A stretch of DNA of 64,000 nt from Aldrovandia affinis (GCA_029706075.1 JAINUG010000391.1:111001-175000), one strand, 5' to 3'; counted from the first letter of the stretch, positions 11,053 to 63,630 are shown. Numbers and translations are program-made. Notes: generated from the sequence alone by a model not told the origin.

Positions 11053-11267
11053 GATAAATGTTTTACTTTCTTTTGTTCAGACAATGAGGCTGGCCACGCC
11101 TGCTAAACATCAGCTGACGACACATCCAGTTGTCAGGTGACGCTTCTGAAGAAGACTGCAGATGTCAGTCGAAGCGGTCAGGTAAATCTACAACTTTTTA
11201 TCTCATTGTCTGAACAAAAGAAAGTAAAACATTTATTTGAAATAAGAAGACAAAATGAACTTGATTG
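11053..11267. mobile_element. foldback-like insertion next to the Ig receptor start
   Basis: Perfect 35-bp inverted arms (11054-11088 and 11202-11236) enclose about 113 bp. The whole block is flanked by an exact 15-bp direct repeat AGCTAACACTAGACA at 11038-11052 and 11268-11282, which looks like a target-site duplication. It lies directly upstream of the receptor ATG, in the presumed 5' UTR or core promoter. I do not recognise the family. Confidence 0.7.
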
Positions 11268-11282
11268 AGCTAACACTAGACA

Positions 11283-11650
11283 TGTTGAAATGGACTGTAG
11301 TTTTACAGAATTGTGTATACAATTTGGTATGTCCCTTCTGTGTGTCACAAAGAAATTGCTCCTTGTGTTTGATTAAAATCAATTTGCTACTTTTTAAGTT
11401 GAAACCTGATTAAAGTGTTTGTTTGGCGATGTGCTGTGTTGGTACTGAATTGCAACACTCAGACCACTAAAGAGAGAGGAAACATGCCCGACTGCCTGCA
11501 TGACCACCTTACTGTTCGCTTCTAAACCACATCAATACCTAGAACATGATTTCCTGTTTGTTTCAGCATGTACAAAAAAAAAAGCCTAGGTTTTTTAATG
11601 AATTCATCTTTGTTTTCATTTTCGATTTATTTTGATGATTTGTTTTACAT
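11283..11650. other. presumed promoter-side flank of Ig receptor gene
   Basis: If transcription of the minus-strand receptor starts close to its ATG, this is the proximal upstream DNA. I see no clear TATA box in a sensible position and no other gene. It is AT-rich sequence without repeats. Confidence 0.25.
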
Positions 11651-11654
11651 TGAT

Positions 11655-11770
11655 TTGGGCCTTTATTTAACCAGGTAAGATAACTGAGAACCAGTTCTCA
11701 TTTTCAATAATTACCTGGGCTACGTGACAGTACAATACAACAAGAGGTAATGCAGCAGCAAGTGCAGGAT
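11655..11770 (-). mobile_element. LINE 3' tail fragment
   Basis: TTTATTTAACCAGGTAAG followed by GAGAACCAGTTCTCATTTTC is a common teleost LINE 3' end read in reverse. A plus-strand relative lies at 41485-41560. Class (Rex/L2-like) is from memory of the motif only. Confidence 0.5.
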
Positions 11771-12217
11771 CACGTCCGGAAAGTTCACAATTCAGAACAA
11801 TTAGCTATAAAAGGTACACTGTCGTCCATACAAGAAAGAAATGACAAGAGGCGAGACAGATTGTCCTGACAAGTGACAAGTGTCGGCCACAAGACTCTTA
11901 TCCAATGTTTTAAGACAGTAACCGATACCTCACTGGACAATTTGAGGTTATTTCATTTATCTATTATTATTTGACCTTTTATTTTATTATTTTATTATGG
12001 TGCAATGTATCTTGGCTCTTCCGCTTATGCATGCTCTACTACACTCATTGCCCCATAAACCCTTTTCCTTCCTCTGTGAAGCCTAACCTCGACCCCAAGA
12101 TTATTCAAAAATCGAGCGCCGAGCACCGACCCAACCCTAGTACTTCATGTAGTCCATGATCCGTACTTGTGTTGTGACTGCATGTTGAACACAGGCTTGA
12201 ATGTTCTGGTTTTTCAA

Positions 12218-12905
12218 GATGTGTCCGGGTGCCAAAATGTGTCCGGGTGATGTCATCGGAATTTTGGATCTGAATTTTGGACTGTAGTTGCTATGCCAAC
12301 ATGACAAGCTGTAAAACTAGCTAGCTGGCTAGCTACAAACATAATATATGAATTATATAGCCAGCTAGCTACAAAGATAATAATATGCATTGTCTGTTCA
12401 GATGTACAGCTGAGTTAGCTGCCTAGCTACGAATATAATATATGGATCGCCTGCTTAGATGGCTAGTGAAATACTTGCTAGTAAAATAAAAATTGTGTCG
12501 TCGGAGACAGATCACGACATCAGATAACCTTTATAATTTCCTTTTTTATAGTTCGTTTTTATGTTCGTAGCTAGCCAGCTAGCTAGTGTTACAGCTGAGC
12601 AAGCAATGGTTATTCGTAGCTAGCCACCTAGCTGTAATGTACAGCTGAACAAACAATGCATATTATTATCTTCATAGCTAGCTGGCTATATAATTATAAT
12701 ACGTATAATTATATATTATAATTCATATATTATGTTTGTAGCAAGGCAGCTAACTTAGCTATACAGCTTATTTGTAGCTAAATGACATCACCCAGACACC
12801 CCGGGAATCACTCAGGAATGCGATCTCGTCATGTTGGCATAGCAACTACAGTCCAAAATTCAGATGACATCACCCGGACACATTTTGGCACCTGGATACA
12901 TTCTG
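12218..12905. mobile_element. long-inverted-repeat DNA element
   Basis: Outer arms of about 75-90 bp are inverted relatives: GTGTCCGGGTGATGTCAT and GGACTGTAGTTGCTATGCC on the left, and their complements at 12826-12900. The interior carries repeated TAGCTAGCTGGCTAGCTAC motifs in both orientations with AT-rich spacers, so it could fold on itself at several scales. No ORF or target duplication was identified. Confidence 0.7.
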
Positions 12906-13177
12906 GCGTGACACCGTGTTTGATATCGCTCAGCGTATTTATAAAGCCTGGGTGAAAAGAAAAAGTGTATTGTATCTGTACATTTTCCTATGATCTGTTT
13001 TGGGACAAAATATTTTAATTTATTTTGGTAGCCTACGCAATGACATACAGTTAATCATTTTGTAAAACCGTAATCTAGTCTATGTACTAGTAAAGTTATA
13101 ATTGTATATTGTAAACTGTTTAGGCTATGCCAATTGGTGTCTTGTAAGCCCATATGGGCTGGACGGAAGACACTCGG

Positions 13178-13755
13178 GCTATGTTTACACCGTCTGATAA
13201 AAGTGACCTAATTTTTGCTCACATGTGGCACACATCGGATATGTATTATGAACGTGTAAACAGGAAAAAAGCACACGGAATCGGATATTTTCAGATCCGT
13301 TTTGGGCCACATTCATATGTGGAAATAAATCCAATGCCAATGTGACTGTCATCTAAACGCACAGATCGGAATTTCCCTGTCATTGCGACACATACTTTTC
13401 ACGTGTACAGACAAAAGTGAAAGCATGGAGCACGAAGGCTCAGGCCAGTGAGACATGAGACAACCACCTCATCCATTGTGATAATTGTCTAAATAAATAG
13501 ATAAAACAAGACTGAATAATAATTTCTGTCTCGTTTGCATCCATTGCGCAGATGGCCATATGGCCTTGCCGGCGTGGTTGTTGTTTACTTCCGTATCAGT
13601 AACCAAACCCTGGTGTACGCATGCGGGGTTGTTTCAACCGGGTAAACAGGTATCGGATATGGGTCAGTTTTAAAAGTAGATGTAAACAGGCGGTCCAAAA
13701 ATATAGGCAAAAGAATCGGAACTGGGCATCCAGGCCTGCAGTGTAAACATAGCCT
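13178..13755. mobile_element. MITE-like element with GGCTATGTTTACAC ends
   Basis: The left end GGGCTATGTTTACACCG and the right end TGTAAACATAGCC are inverted complements. Between them, related words (CGGATATG, AGATCGGAAT, GTAAACAGG) recur in both orientations. No coding capacity. Superfamily unknown. Confidence 0.6.
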
Positions 13756-14405
13756 AGAATAAACAAATCTATCAATCAATCAAATCATACATTATCCACT
13801 GTAAATGGTAGCCCGTTGGTGTAAGAGCTTACATTCAGTTTGTCAACCACAGGCCATGTGTGGACACAGGTTGAGGATATGTAGGCCCTTCCTACATTGT
13901 TTGGCTGTATCCTGTGAGCTTGCTGCACTGCTGCAGTGAAATGACAACAGGATTAAGCTGTCTATAATATGTGGTAGGATGTATTTTTGAAAGCATATTT
14001 CGGATGCATTTTTTTATTTATTGCACTTCTTCAAACTAAGCATTTTACCAGAAATTCAAAGCACGACTGTATTTTCACCAAGAGGCCACTAGATGGCCAC
14101 CTTAACACAGCATTAAGTTCAGAGAAGTGGAGATCTTTAACAAAAGCAGTAACGTTTCCTGAAGATGTGTCAATCCCACGTCATTCAATCTGTCTCTCTG
14201 TCACACACGCACGCGCATGCAAGTGCACGTGGATAATGTTGAAAAGTGGCAACAGAGGTGTGAACATGAACAAGGTGGACGATGTAGGGTTTTGTTTTGT
14301 TACACACATTGCACAGTAGCTACGTTTAAATAGACGTTACTATCTAAACCATGCTGAGAAATAAACATCTCATGAATGTCATGAATGTGTCCGGGGTAAA
14401 ACTGT

Positions 14406-14487
14406 GATCATATCAAACTAATTTTATCACTTATATTATCTTTGAGGATCATATCAAACTAATTTTATCACTTATATTATCTTTGAG
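14406..14487. repeat. 41-bp tandem duplication
   Basis: Two adjacent exact copies of a 41-bp unit starting GATCATATCAAACTAA. This indicates a recent duplication. No function is apparent. Confidence 0.9.
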
Positions 14488-14751
14488 GAGAAACGTATTT
14501 TATCTCGTCGAACGTGCATCTGACAACCAATTTGCAGATGAAACAGGATTTGTATCAACCGCTCAAAATAGAAACGCGAGGACAGTCATCGCACGTGTCT
14601 TCCTTGCTTTATTCACCCCCTCGTTGTTGTTCACCTCCCCCTCTACCGCCTCAATTTATTAAGCATCTATCCAGCTTTAAGTCAGAGCACCTAGCAGCAC
14701 CTCCAAGCTAAACTTTTAAAACACACACAGAAATCGATCTACACTAGAAAA

Positions 14752-14878
14752 TGTGATGATGAATGTTTATTTCATCATGAGGATCCGAATGATAAACTTG
14801 ACGCGTTAATGACCCATTACATCGGGCTATTATTGCATCACGCTCATCATTGTGATCCTTGTGATGAAATAAACATCA
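14752..14878. repeat. short inverted-repeat element
   Basis: GATGAATGTTTATTTCATCA and its near complement TGATGAAATAAACATC bracket about 75 bp with further GATCC symmetry. It may be a very small MITE. No flanking duplication was determined. Confidence 0.5.
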
Positions 14879-15191
14879 AGGTAAAAGCTGCATTTTCTGT
14901 ACTCAGCCTAAAGAGACGGTGGCAGGGGAAGGAAATGACCAGGGGGGGAACTTGAGCGTATACTCTGTAGTGCAGACAGGAAGTGTTGATGCAAGGCCCC
15001 CATTGTCGCTCTTCATTGCCGCGAGCCCCGGCATGTTTCTTCATTGCCGCGAGCCCGGCACGTTTCCCATTGGTGCGTTGGACGTGGTTTTTGCAGCACA
15101 CGCCCACATCTCTTCAGCGCGGTGGCAATGCAGTTGCGCTGTCGTCCTGTTACGGCCACCTTCCCTCTTCCTGAGCTTGACAGGTGAGCTA

Positions 15192-15194
<3 letters not shown>

Positions 15195-15236
<42 letters not shown>
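15195..15236. repeat. (GT)n microsatellite
   Basis: An uninterrupted GT run of about 42 bp, upstream of the ptpn22 promoter region. Confidence 0.95.
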
Positions 15237-15239
<3 letters not shown>

Positions 15240-15339
15240 CACAGTATGATCTGCTCACGTGCAAACATACAGACACTAGAGTGCAGAAGAGTGAGAAAGG
15301 GGCAGAGAGGGGGGTGGAAATAGAGTGAGGCAGAAAGGG

Positions 15340-15532
15340 GAGGAGAGGGAGAGGGAGAGAGAGAGAGAGATAGAGGCAGAAAGAGGAGGAGAGTGAGTGA
15401 GCTGGTGAGAGAGTGAGAGAGTAAGGGGGAGGAGAGGGGGAGGGAGAGAGAGATAGAGACAGAAAGAGGAGGAGAGTGAGTGAGCTGGTGAGAGAGTGAG
15501 AAAGTAAGGGGGGGAGGGAGAGAGAGGGGGTT
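15340..15532. repeat. purine-rich minisatellite
   Basis: Two near-identical tandem blocks of about 85 bp (GAGACAGAAAGAGGAGGAGA type) within a GA-rich tract. The strong purine/pyrimidine asymmetry could form triplex DNA. It lies about 0.9 kb upstream of the ptpn22 start codon. Confidence 0.8.
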
Positions 15533-15929
15533 ACATTTTTACCACACTATTGATCTTGGCACCACCAGAATGTACCAGGCAGATATATGGCTACGGTCAC
15601 GGCAATCTGGGAGCCTCCGCCCATCCATGGTGGAGTCTTAGCTGTGCTGAAATAACACACAACACACACCTACACGCTGTGAAGGGATGCGCTTTTGAGC
15701 TATCCTTAGACACACACTGTTCCTCAAGCAGTCCAGGCCTGCGATTCAGGCGTTTGAAAGCCATGTGATTGGGCCCGCTCGCCTGAGCCTTCGAAGTGAA
15801 AGTGACCGGGTTTTACCTGGGGGAAATGTAAACGACCCTGGCTGCCGTGGCCTGTCGCGCGTTTCTGGGGAGGGAGGAGCGGCGGGCGGAATGCCAGCGG
15901 GAGGAGAGACCCGTCCGACCTGGTTTGGG

Positions 15930-16393
15930 CCTGTAGCCTCCCTCCCTCCCTCCCTCCCTCCCTTCTTCCTCCTCTCCCTCTCTCCTCTCCTCTCCTGAAT
16001 GCGGATGAACAGGCTGTACAGCCTGCCTCGTGCTTGTTGTTGTTTCTCCCCGGCACAGCTGCGCAAGCCGTCCTCCTTCACACACACACACACACACACA
16101 CATACACACACACACACATACATGCACTCGTGTGTTGTCGTACAACTGAAGCACCTCCTCCAAACTGGGCAGTCTTTAGGACCCAGCGAAGCAGAGTACA
16201 GGGAGGTGGGGGGCGCGCGATATTTTTAATCTGACCACAGAACCTGTTAGTTGCTGCTTCCTTCAAGAAGTGCCTAAACCACATCGCCTCTCAGCTCAGC
16301 GAGAGCTGCAGCCTGCTGGCCTCCCAGCGCCGGCCCCCATGCCCTGACGTGAGCAGCGGCACAGGACTCGGGACCGCCAGCACGCGCCCCAGG
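15930..16393 (+). promoter_or_regulatory. ptpn22: presumed ptpn22 promoter and 5' UTR
   Basis: This GC-rich region directly precedes the ptpn22 start codon. It contains a CCCTCCCTCC pyrimidine tract (15940-15962), a (CA)n run at 16079-16118 and CpG-containing sequence. A two-codon upstream ORF ATG-CCC-TGA lies at 16339-16347. No transcription start can be fixed from sequence alone, so the extent is a guess. Confidence 0.4.
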
Positions 16394-56492
<40,099 letters not shown>

Positions 56493-57125
56493 GGGCAGGG
56501 TCCCAGGCGACGGACGAGGGTTCGAGAAAAAGTCCCCCTCACCTGTTGAAATGGCTCCTGGAACCCTGGCGGGCACCTCTCTCCTCCACTTCCGATTATT
56601 TTCAGCACAGGATCCGTTCGCGCCCTGTGGAGTGCTGGTGCCTCACGGGCGCACGGAGAACAGTGTAGCGACATGACCATCTCAGGGCACCTCGTGAAAC
56701 GATGCTTGGAAACATTGCAAGACTTTTTTTTTTGCGCTGTGGCGACAAACATTGTTTTTCTGCACCCCCACCCCCAATGTCGCCAGTGCAAAAGCGAGGG
56801 AAATACTGTTTTGTTTTCATCTATTTATGAGAAAGATAATTTGTATATAAGCATGACTGGAAGAATGTGTGCCGCTCGAATGTTGTTAAAAGGAGAAGCC
56901 ATGTTGCGTAGTAACGGTATGCCTGGTCCTTCTTGAGGGGATGACAGGCCCCATCTCTTTTAACCACAACGGGGTCGGATGCCGGAATACTGAAGACAGT
57001 GCTACACATGCACACATGACCCCAAATGAAACTATATAGTTGGCACCAAAACCCGTTTTCCTCATAATTGGAAAGGGCGTCATCACAAACGTTGCTTTAT
57101 TAAATAAAGGGCTATGTACATGAAG
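56493..57125 (+). other. ptpn22: ptpn22 3' UTR with polyadenylation signal
   Basis: An AATAAA hexamer at 57103-57108 is the first good signal after the stop and would give a 3' UTR of about 620-640 nt. No SINE is inserted in it. The true end needs transcript data. Confidence 0.5.
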
Positions 57126-60100
57126 TATTGATTAAACCCCCTTCCCCTCCTGTATTGCCTCCGTTGGATTGGGTATTGAGCTTCTGTATTTTTTAAATTA
57201 TTATTCTGTTCTTGGAGAAAAATATCAATTATATCGAGTGCTCAATGCATTTACCCCACATTTATGTTTGAAAGCAGTAAGCTTGGGTACAGTCTATTAT
57301 ATTTTAAAATAATATATGCCTTTATCAAGCAATCCAATTTTATTATTTTTGACAAGCACCTCGTTTCCAAATTTACCATATTTCTACTTGATAACACATC
57401 TGTCTGTATTAAATTACTTGAAAGACCTTTGAACAGATTTTTCAACATTCTTCAAAAAGTCCACTCACGGTGCATGGTATAACCATTTTACAATTATTTA
57501 TTTAAAAAAATACAAGAAAAAGTCTATGCATTCCGTTGTGTACGCGTGTTTACACAATTGTACAGTTGAAAAGACCCACACCTTTTACGGAGTTCTATTA
57601 AATGTAAATGATTATGTTTACCAAAAGAAAAAGTCATTTCTCAATGATCCGATCATACCGACATATTTATCATTTTAGTAATGCATTTAAAAAGGTCAAG
57701 ATAAAGAGAATCCTCAATACAGACACCAACAAGAGCTAGTAGTGATATTACTGTTACACAAAGCATGCCTCGATCCCTAGGCAAACTTTCCTAAGACATA
57801 TATATAGTACAATCAAAAACATAAGAAAAACGGAACAGAAACAGCAAAAGTAGCTGCCGATTTCAAACCCATAATGGTTCTAGAAATTCACTTTGCTAAA
57901 TACGAACCATTTCAATCTATTGAAAATGTTATAGGTTTTCTTTCGTGGAAAAATAATCACAGAGCCAGTCCTACACAAAACATGTGTGCGGAGAATTTAC
58001 ACACACACACAGAATATATTTTTAAAGCCTGGTTCACAACGTACGAAGAGCGTGTCGCGTTTACGGCCCAAAAGTCCAGGAAGCGAAATATCTGGCTCGT
58101 GGTCTCAAGACTGTGACATCACAGACCAGGTGACCTCACTGCTTGTTCAGACGCAGCAGAGTGACAGCTCTGACGGTTGAGATGCGTCGCGTCCAAGTAC
58201 CTCGTCTAAATTCAGTGCCTCTCGCAACGGAAAGAAAGGCCATGGACAAACGCCACGGGCCGCGGTGAGCGTGCGAGACTGGCTGAAAGGCACTCAAAGA
58301 TGCGCTTATTTCGGCGACACAGGGCAGCGTTCATTTAGTCCATTTTTGATTTTACCACACGGCCCGCTTAAACTCGCGTGTTTTGCTGGTGTTTAATTGC
58401 ACATTATAATCTGGATGAGTTCTTTATCTTGATGCGGCCTTCTAAATAAGGACATGGGACCCACAGTTAAACCCAAACCAGCTTAGTCTGCTGGAAGATA
58501 GACTGAACTTTACGTTTCAGTTGAGAGAACTGTGAAGGGGATGCTGTAAAAATGACCGGTCTGGTTCGGCTTCTGTTCAGCCACAGTCACGGTGAACGAG
58601 AGTAAACAAACACGGTTTCTTGTCTCACAAGCCAGTTTGTCAGTTTCATCCCTTTCAATGCAATTTTCCCTTCAAAACGAACACATCGTGTGAAATACAT
58701 TACCTAGATACAAAACGACAAAGAAATACAGGACTCCAAATAGTGGCTACCACATTGCACTCACCATTATTTTACTCTTCAATAATATATAAAAAAGAAT
58801 GTCATCATATAATCAATTATGGATATGAATTTTGATCAAAACACTGGAAGAAAAATAGCATAATTTAAGTGCACATATTTCAAAGTATGTCGCTAATTAT
58901 ATTACATTTTCACAATTCGCTGACTCAATGCAGGGAAATATTATCCATATTAATGATCACAAGCAAAACAAAGTATTTCCTTTCAAGTACAACAGCAATT
59001 TATAACTAACAAGATGGTTTTTGACAAAGGCAGGAGTTTAAATTTTTCACAAAATTAATCTTCCTATTTATCTAGCTTTAGACATGCTCACAACCTATAC
59101 GGTTAAAACCAGCTGCCTTAACACATTTTATTTATATTACTTTCTGGAAATTGTGGAAAAATTCCTTCATTCTCTCAAAATCCTTTAGCATGGTCATAAC
59201 ACTTTGAATAAAAATAATGCAAATTAAATTTGCATCTGGGGAAAAAAATAAAATGTACACAAGTAAATTGTACAACACAAACAGGGCAAAAAGACAGGAT
59301 GCCCAGGAGCCATCGATGCTTTGTGCAGTCGTCATTGCAAGAGCTTGTGAAATATCCACGAGGAAAATATTAATAAAAACGCTTCCCAAAAAATATTGAG
59401 GATTCTGGGCTTTTTCTCCAAACCCCTGGAAGAATGCTTGATCATCCTCATTGTGACGTACTGGGGAGAGCTGGTCAATATTACCTTAAGTGCCTGCTCA
59501 ATGCTGCTCAATGCTGCTCAATGCTGCTCAATGCTGCTCAACTGAGTACAATTTGCACACCATTACAGACAGCCTGCTGACCTGAATGTCATCTCCAGCA
59601 TGGAGAGGACACGGTTGGCTTTATTTGGATCAATGTTCACCAGATTGACATCTTCTGGATAGCTCATCTGTCATACCGGGGGCAATGTATCAGCCAATCC
59701 GCACACTATAAAGTTCATGGAATCCACGCATAATCTGTGCTGCATTAATCCCAAAAAACTAACAACAAAACTAGCAACCTAAACCACATTTACCACCAAC
59801 ACAGGCCCACACACTAGAAACATCAAGCTCCACTCAGCATGAGGATACCCGTTTCACCTAGTTACCCTCTTCCAATAAGTGAACCACACCAAGGTATTGT
59901 CTAGCTGAAGCATGTGAGCCTTTTCATGGAATAAACTTCGAAACTTGTTGGTGGGCATCGACTTTGTTGCGTTTCCTGTACGTCGGTGAGTCCGGCCTGC
60001 CTCCTTCCACATCGACAGTAAAACTTATATTTATATATATATATTATACTGAACAATGACAATGAGCCAATGACAATGACGTTTTCTAAATGAAGAAATC

Positions 60101-61180
60101 TGCCCTGGGGACACGTCTACCAATGAAGACAACACAAGAGCTGCAGAATGTAAGTGGGATTCAATTACATCAAATTCAATGATTGCAACTTATTTGTAGG
60201 TCAGGTTTGAGGCGTTGCAAATGCAGACAACCAAATTAGGTTGAAATTCTATCCAATTAACTTTTGAGGAAATTTGCCCTCTGCCCGGTCCCCCGTTGCA
60301 TTACATTAGACCCGGAGGGACAAGACCACTTCCCCTCTTAAAAAGACAAACTCATCCCCGTGAAAAGGTGACTGACAGAAAGGATTTCCTGAGAGATGAA
60401 TGCCAGCCTAGGATATTTACCCTGAAAGGTGCACAGAACAGGTGACGCTGAGAAGTTAAGGTGGTTCAGTCGGTGCATTTCTGTCACGGCTGCCATCGGC
60501 TCTTAAAGGAGCTCTTCCCTCGGCGTAATATCTCCTCCGTTATTTGAAATGATCTGACGACGGATACCAGAGACGTGGAAAGACGTTCTTTTTTAAATAC
60601 TATCTGCTTTTATTTCATTTCGCAAATAAAAAGCCAAGAGTCTCTCCCTGCGCTCAAATGAACGGCCTAGACACACAGGGCTGCTGACACGGGTTTGAAT
60701 TTCAAACAATTTTTTTTTTTTTCCCCTCCACCTCGATTTAATCAAATAACAACACGCACACTGCAATGTTTTCACAATTGTCTTTCGAGCTACGGTTGCT
60801 GTTTCTCATACGCGGCAGGCACTTTTTTCTGTGAAACCAATTAAGTGATCTTCATGAAACAGGGCAGTGGGAATATAACAACAAATAAAACCTCACCAAA
60901 GAATTTCTGGTAAACACACTGATAAATACAAAACTTAAATAGCAACATTTGCGTAAAGAGCTCTTTAAAATAACACGCCTGGGTCGAAAACAAACCAAAA
61001 TTTCTTCAGGGGTTGTCTCTAAAACAAACAGCTTTATACATATTAATAAAATAGGTTAAACACGCACACAGAATGTACGTGTATTAAGAAGAACGGTCCA
61101 TATTTCCTTTTTTGACACTGTGGAATGTCAGTCATGTTCACAGACAGTCCCTTGTCTTTAAACAACTGCCCACCCCCCAT
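57126..61180. other. intergenic region and probable rsbn1 3' UTR
   Basis: No gene is supported. Contents: AT-rich sequence, a 10-bp tandem repeat at 59493-59541 and several A/T runs. The part nearest 61382 is presumably rsbn1 3' UTR; a minus-strand AATAAA at 60609-60614 is one possible end. The ptpn22 and rsbn1 3' ends face each other across this interval. Confidence 0.4.
59493..59541. repeat. (CTGCTCAATG)n tandem repeat
   Basis: Nearly five exact 10-bp units. Confidence 0.9.
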
Positions 61181-61182
61181 CC

Positions 61183-61230
61183 CATCCCTCCATCCCTCCA
61201 TCCCTCCATCCCTCCATCCCTCCATCCCTT
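61183..61230. repeat. (CCATCCCT)n tandem repeat
   Basis: About six 8-bp units in the presumed rsbn1 3' UTR, 150 bp after its stop codon. Confidence 0.92.
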
Positions 61231-61382
61231 TGAAGATAAAAGCATACGCAGTAAGAGGCGGTTGTTATTTGGGTGGATCGGTTGATGATCGGTGTTGGGG
61301 GCTGCTGCGTGGAGGCGGGGAGTCTCCACCTCTCTGCGCGAGGAGCTGTGGATGTGTGTGCGTGGCGGTGGGCGGGGTTGGA

Positions 61383-61787
61383 TCAGAGGGGGCGTGGCTC
61401 GGGCGCAGACTCTTTGAAAGGGGCGGGTCTAGCGGCGGAGGCGGACTGCGGTTGCCGAGGGGGCGTGGCCGGCCTCTGGAAGAAGGCCTCCTCCAGCTTC
61501 ATGTCTATCGCCGGGGGGGCGGTTTCTGCCTGCGGTCGGGAGCAGGGGGGCACTTTGGTGTCGGGGTGGGCGGAGTCCTGGGCGGAGGGGGCGGGCTCCT
61601 CCGGGGAGTGGTACTGCTTGAGGCGGATGTGCCAGGCCAGGCTGCACACGGCCGACACCGTCTTGAACTGGTGGATGACGTTGCGCGGGATGAAGTAGAT
61701 GTCGTCGTCGCACAGCTGCACGCGGGCGTAGCGGATCCCCTCCCGACGCAGCTGGTTGAGCTTGGCGTCGTCCACCCACTGGACACA
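61383..61787 (-). CDS. rsbn1: rsbn1 last coding exon
   Basis: 405 nt, phase 0, ending in TGA. The first 60 or so residues are highly conserved ([40 protein letters not shown]). RNVIHQF looks like the strand with the third metal-binding His of a JmjC fold (inference). The last 70 residues are Pro/Ala-rich and differ from mammals. Confidence 0.92.
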   Translation of the reverse strand, partial: CVQWVDDAKLNQLRREGIRYARVQLCDDDIYFIPRNVIHQFKTVSAVCSLAWHIRLKQYHSPEEPAPSAQDSAHPDTKVPPCSRPQAETAPPAIDMKLEEAFFQRPATPPRQPQSASAARPAPFKESAPEPRPL

Positions 61788-63487
61788 CTGCGTAGAGAGC
61801 GTAGCATTGTGGGTAAGACACCCTGACCTCTTCCTCTCTTCCAGCAAGGTTCAAAAGCATACATACATCCAGAATGCTTATATTCAAAAGGAGAATTTTA
61901 CCTATATTACATTTTTTATGAATTGTCCTTATGACCTTGTTGGAGTACGCATACGTTTTGTTTTGCAAGAATTATTGAAACGAACGAAAATACGTATTTA
62001 TTGCAGACAAATATTGCAGATTCACTGTCTTGTTCAGCTTAATCAGATCTTCCATAATGCATGCAACAATGACAATCCTACGCATCGCGGTCAGGGAATA
62101 TTAGGCAGTGGGGAAAATAAAATACTGGATCACTGGCAGTCTTGTGTAAAATGTAAGTAAATATTGATTGTGATGTAAATGGTGAAATACTTCCAGGGCA
62201 ACCACGCACACCGCGAGAGATCCCATTGCCCCTGGGCCCTCCGAAGAAGGTAGACGTGTAACACTAACTGAAATCCCAAGCTCTTTGGTGGCATGAAGGG
62301 CGCTGATGTGTTTTTCTTTAATCCAGGAACTTGCTGATAAGATATCTCGAAAGGTTGTCGGCATATCAAAGTTTTCACATTTATCGTGGGTTGATGAAGA
62401 AAAAAAACGTAGACTTGACTAAGCTTACACTTTAGGAACACTTCTAGTCATACAAAAAGGTTCCCAACCCAGGAATTAGTTCTGACTTCAATAAGTCATG
62501 TGACTACATACGATCATACATTCAAATAAAGACTGAAATTCTGTTTAAGTCCTTTTGCTTGAGAGCTTCTGTACTGAGCTGTCAGTGCCAAAAATATGAA
62601 TGTAAGGATCACGGCTAGCTCACAGTTAGAAAGCAGCAATCCCCCCCCACCTGCTCAAGTGTGCTACCACCATGGTCATTAAATAATTAATGTGAAAGAA
62701 TAACTGTCACATCAAATGTTTCCCAGAACGACTCAAAGAAATCTTAGCCCAAACATGGCCTCAATTCTAATATTGGTCTGGCAGCCTGACATCTGACCAG
62801 ATGTGATCCTCTGACATGCTGGCCATCTCCTGGACCCTTCCCTGAGCCCCTGCTCATGAGGCAGGCGCAAAGCGGGTGACTCATGGGTGACACCGGGGAC
62901 GTGTTGAGCCTGGTGCCCCCCCCCTGTCTGAACCCGCCCCCCGGCCGCCATTACAACATTACTCATCCACAGAGACCCTTGGGCTAACGGTGGATACAGC
63001 CAAATAAGATCCTCCAAAGCTCCTCTATAAGGGACTTATCCTCTATAAAGAGTTAATCTGCCTGAAACTAACACTCACTCACAGTCTCACTCAGTCACTC
63101 AGTAACTCAGAGTGGAGATAAGTACAGGGTGTAGCTGTGCTGTCTCTACAGCAGTGGTTCTTAAACTTCTCCTCGGGGAACCCCAGCCAGTCCATGTATT
63201 TGTTCAGTTCCACCACCAGCACACCTGATTCAACTCATTTCTACTTAACAAGCATTGATTAGTTGAATCAGGTGTGCTGGTGGTGGAATTTAACAAATAC
63301 ATGGACTGGCTGGGGTTCCCCGAGGAGAGGATTGAGAACCACTGCTCTACACGGTCTCTCTATGCGCTGGGCCCCTACCTGGGACACGGGAGGCTCGTAC
63401 AGGTCCAGCTGAAGCCTCTGGACGACATCGTTGAAGTCCTCCGCGTGGAAACAGACCACATCTTTGGTTATTCTGGGTCGGTTGCTC
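61383..63487 (-). CDS. rsbn1: RSBN1 (round spermatid basic protein 1), C-terminal part
   Basis: Two minus-strand coding exons are in the window (63487-63379 and 61787-61383); the rest of the gene lies beyond the right edge. They join in phase as EPPVSQ-CVQWVD and match vertebrate RSBN1 strongly up to [14 protein letters not shown]1 family proteins are nuclear and related to the C. elegans demethylase DPY-21, which acts on H4K20me2. The paralogue RSBN1L is the main alternative. Adjacency to ptpn22 favours RSBN1, because RSBN1L lies beside PTPN12 in mammals. Confidence 0.85.
61790..63150. other. rsbn1 last intron, left part
   Basis: No recognised repeat or exon. C-runs at 62640-62650 and 62915-62925. 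Confidence 0.4.
63152..63344. mobile_element. 193-bp palindromic hAT-type MITE
   Basis: Long inverted arms of about 85 bp beginning CAGTGGTTCTTAAACTTCTC and ending GAGAACCACTG. Flanked by near-identical 8-bp repeats CTCTACAG (63144-63151) and CTCTACAC (63345-63352). It lies about 35 bp from the rsbn1 exon donor. Confidence 0.85.
63379..63487 (-). CDS. rsbn1: rsbn1 penultimate coding exon
   Basis: 109 nt, encoding [20 protein letters not shown] and [17 protein letters not shown] donor at 63378, acceptor TTCCAG. Starts in phase 2 and ends in phase 0. Confidence 0.93.
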
Positions 63488-63630
63488 CTGGAACATACGG
63501 GGAATGAATCACAACGTTAATGGCGCTTTAGTTCCTTGCTCAGCCGAGCCAGAATTCCAGCTAACCTTAAACGATAACGCGAACGGAAATTCACATCAAG
63601 GTCAATCCAATGTCAAAGATCATTACGGCA

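Noticed and set aside
14919..15323. 134-codon plus-strand frame
   Set aside because: Runs into a GT repeat and shows no family similarity.
61125..61826. Plus-strand frame of 233 codons opposite rsbn1
   Set aside because: Antisense shadow of the conserved rsbn1 exon; no family resemblance on the plus strand.
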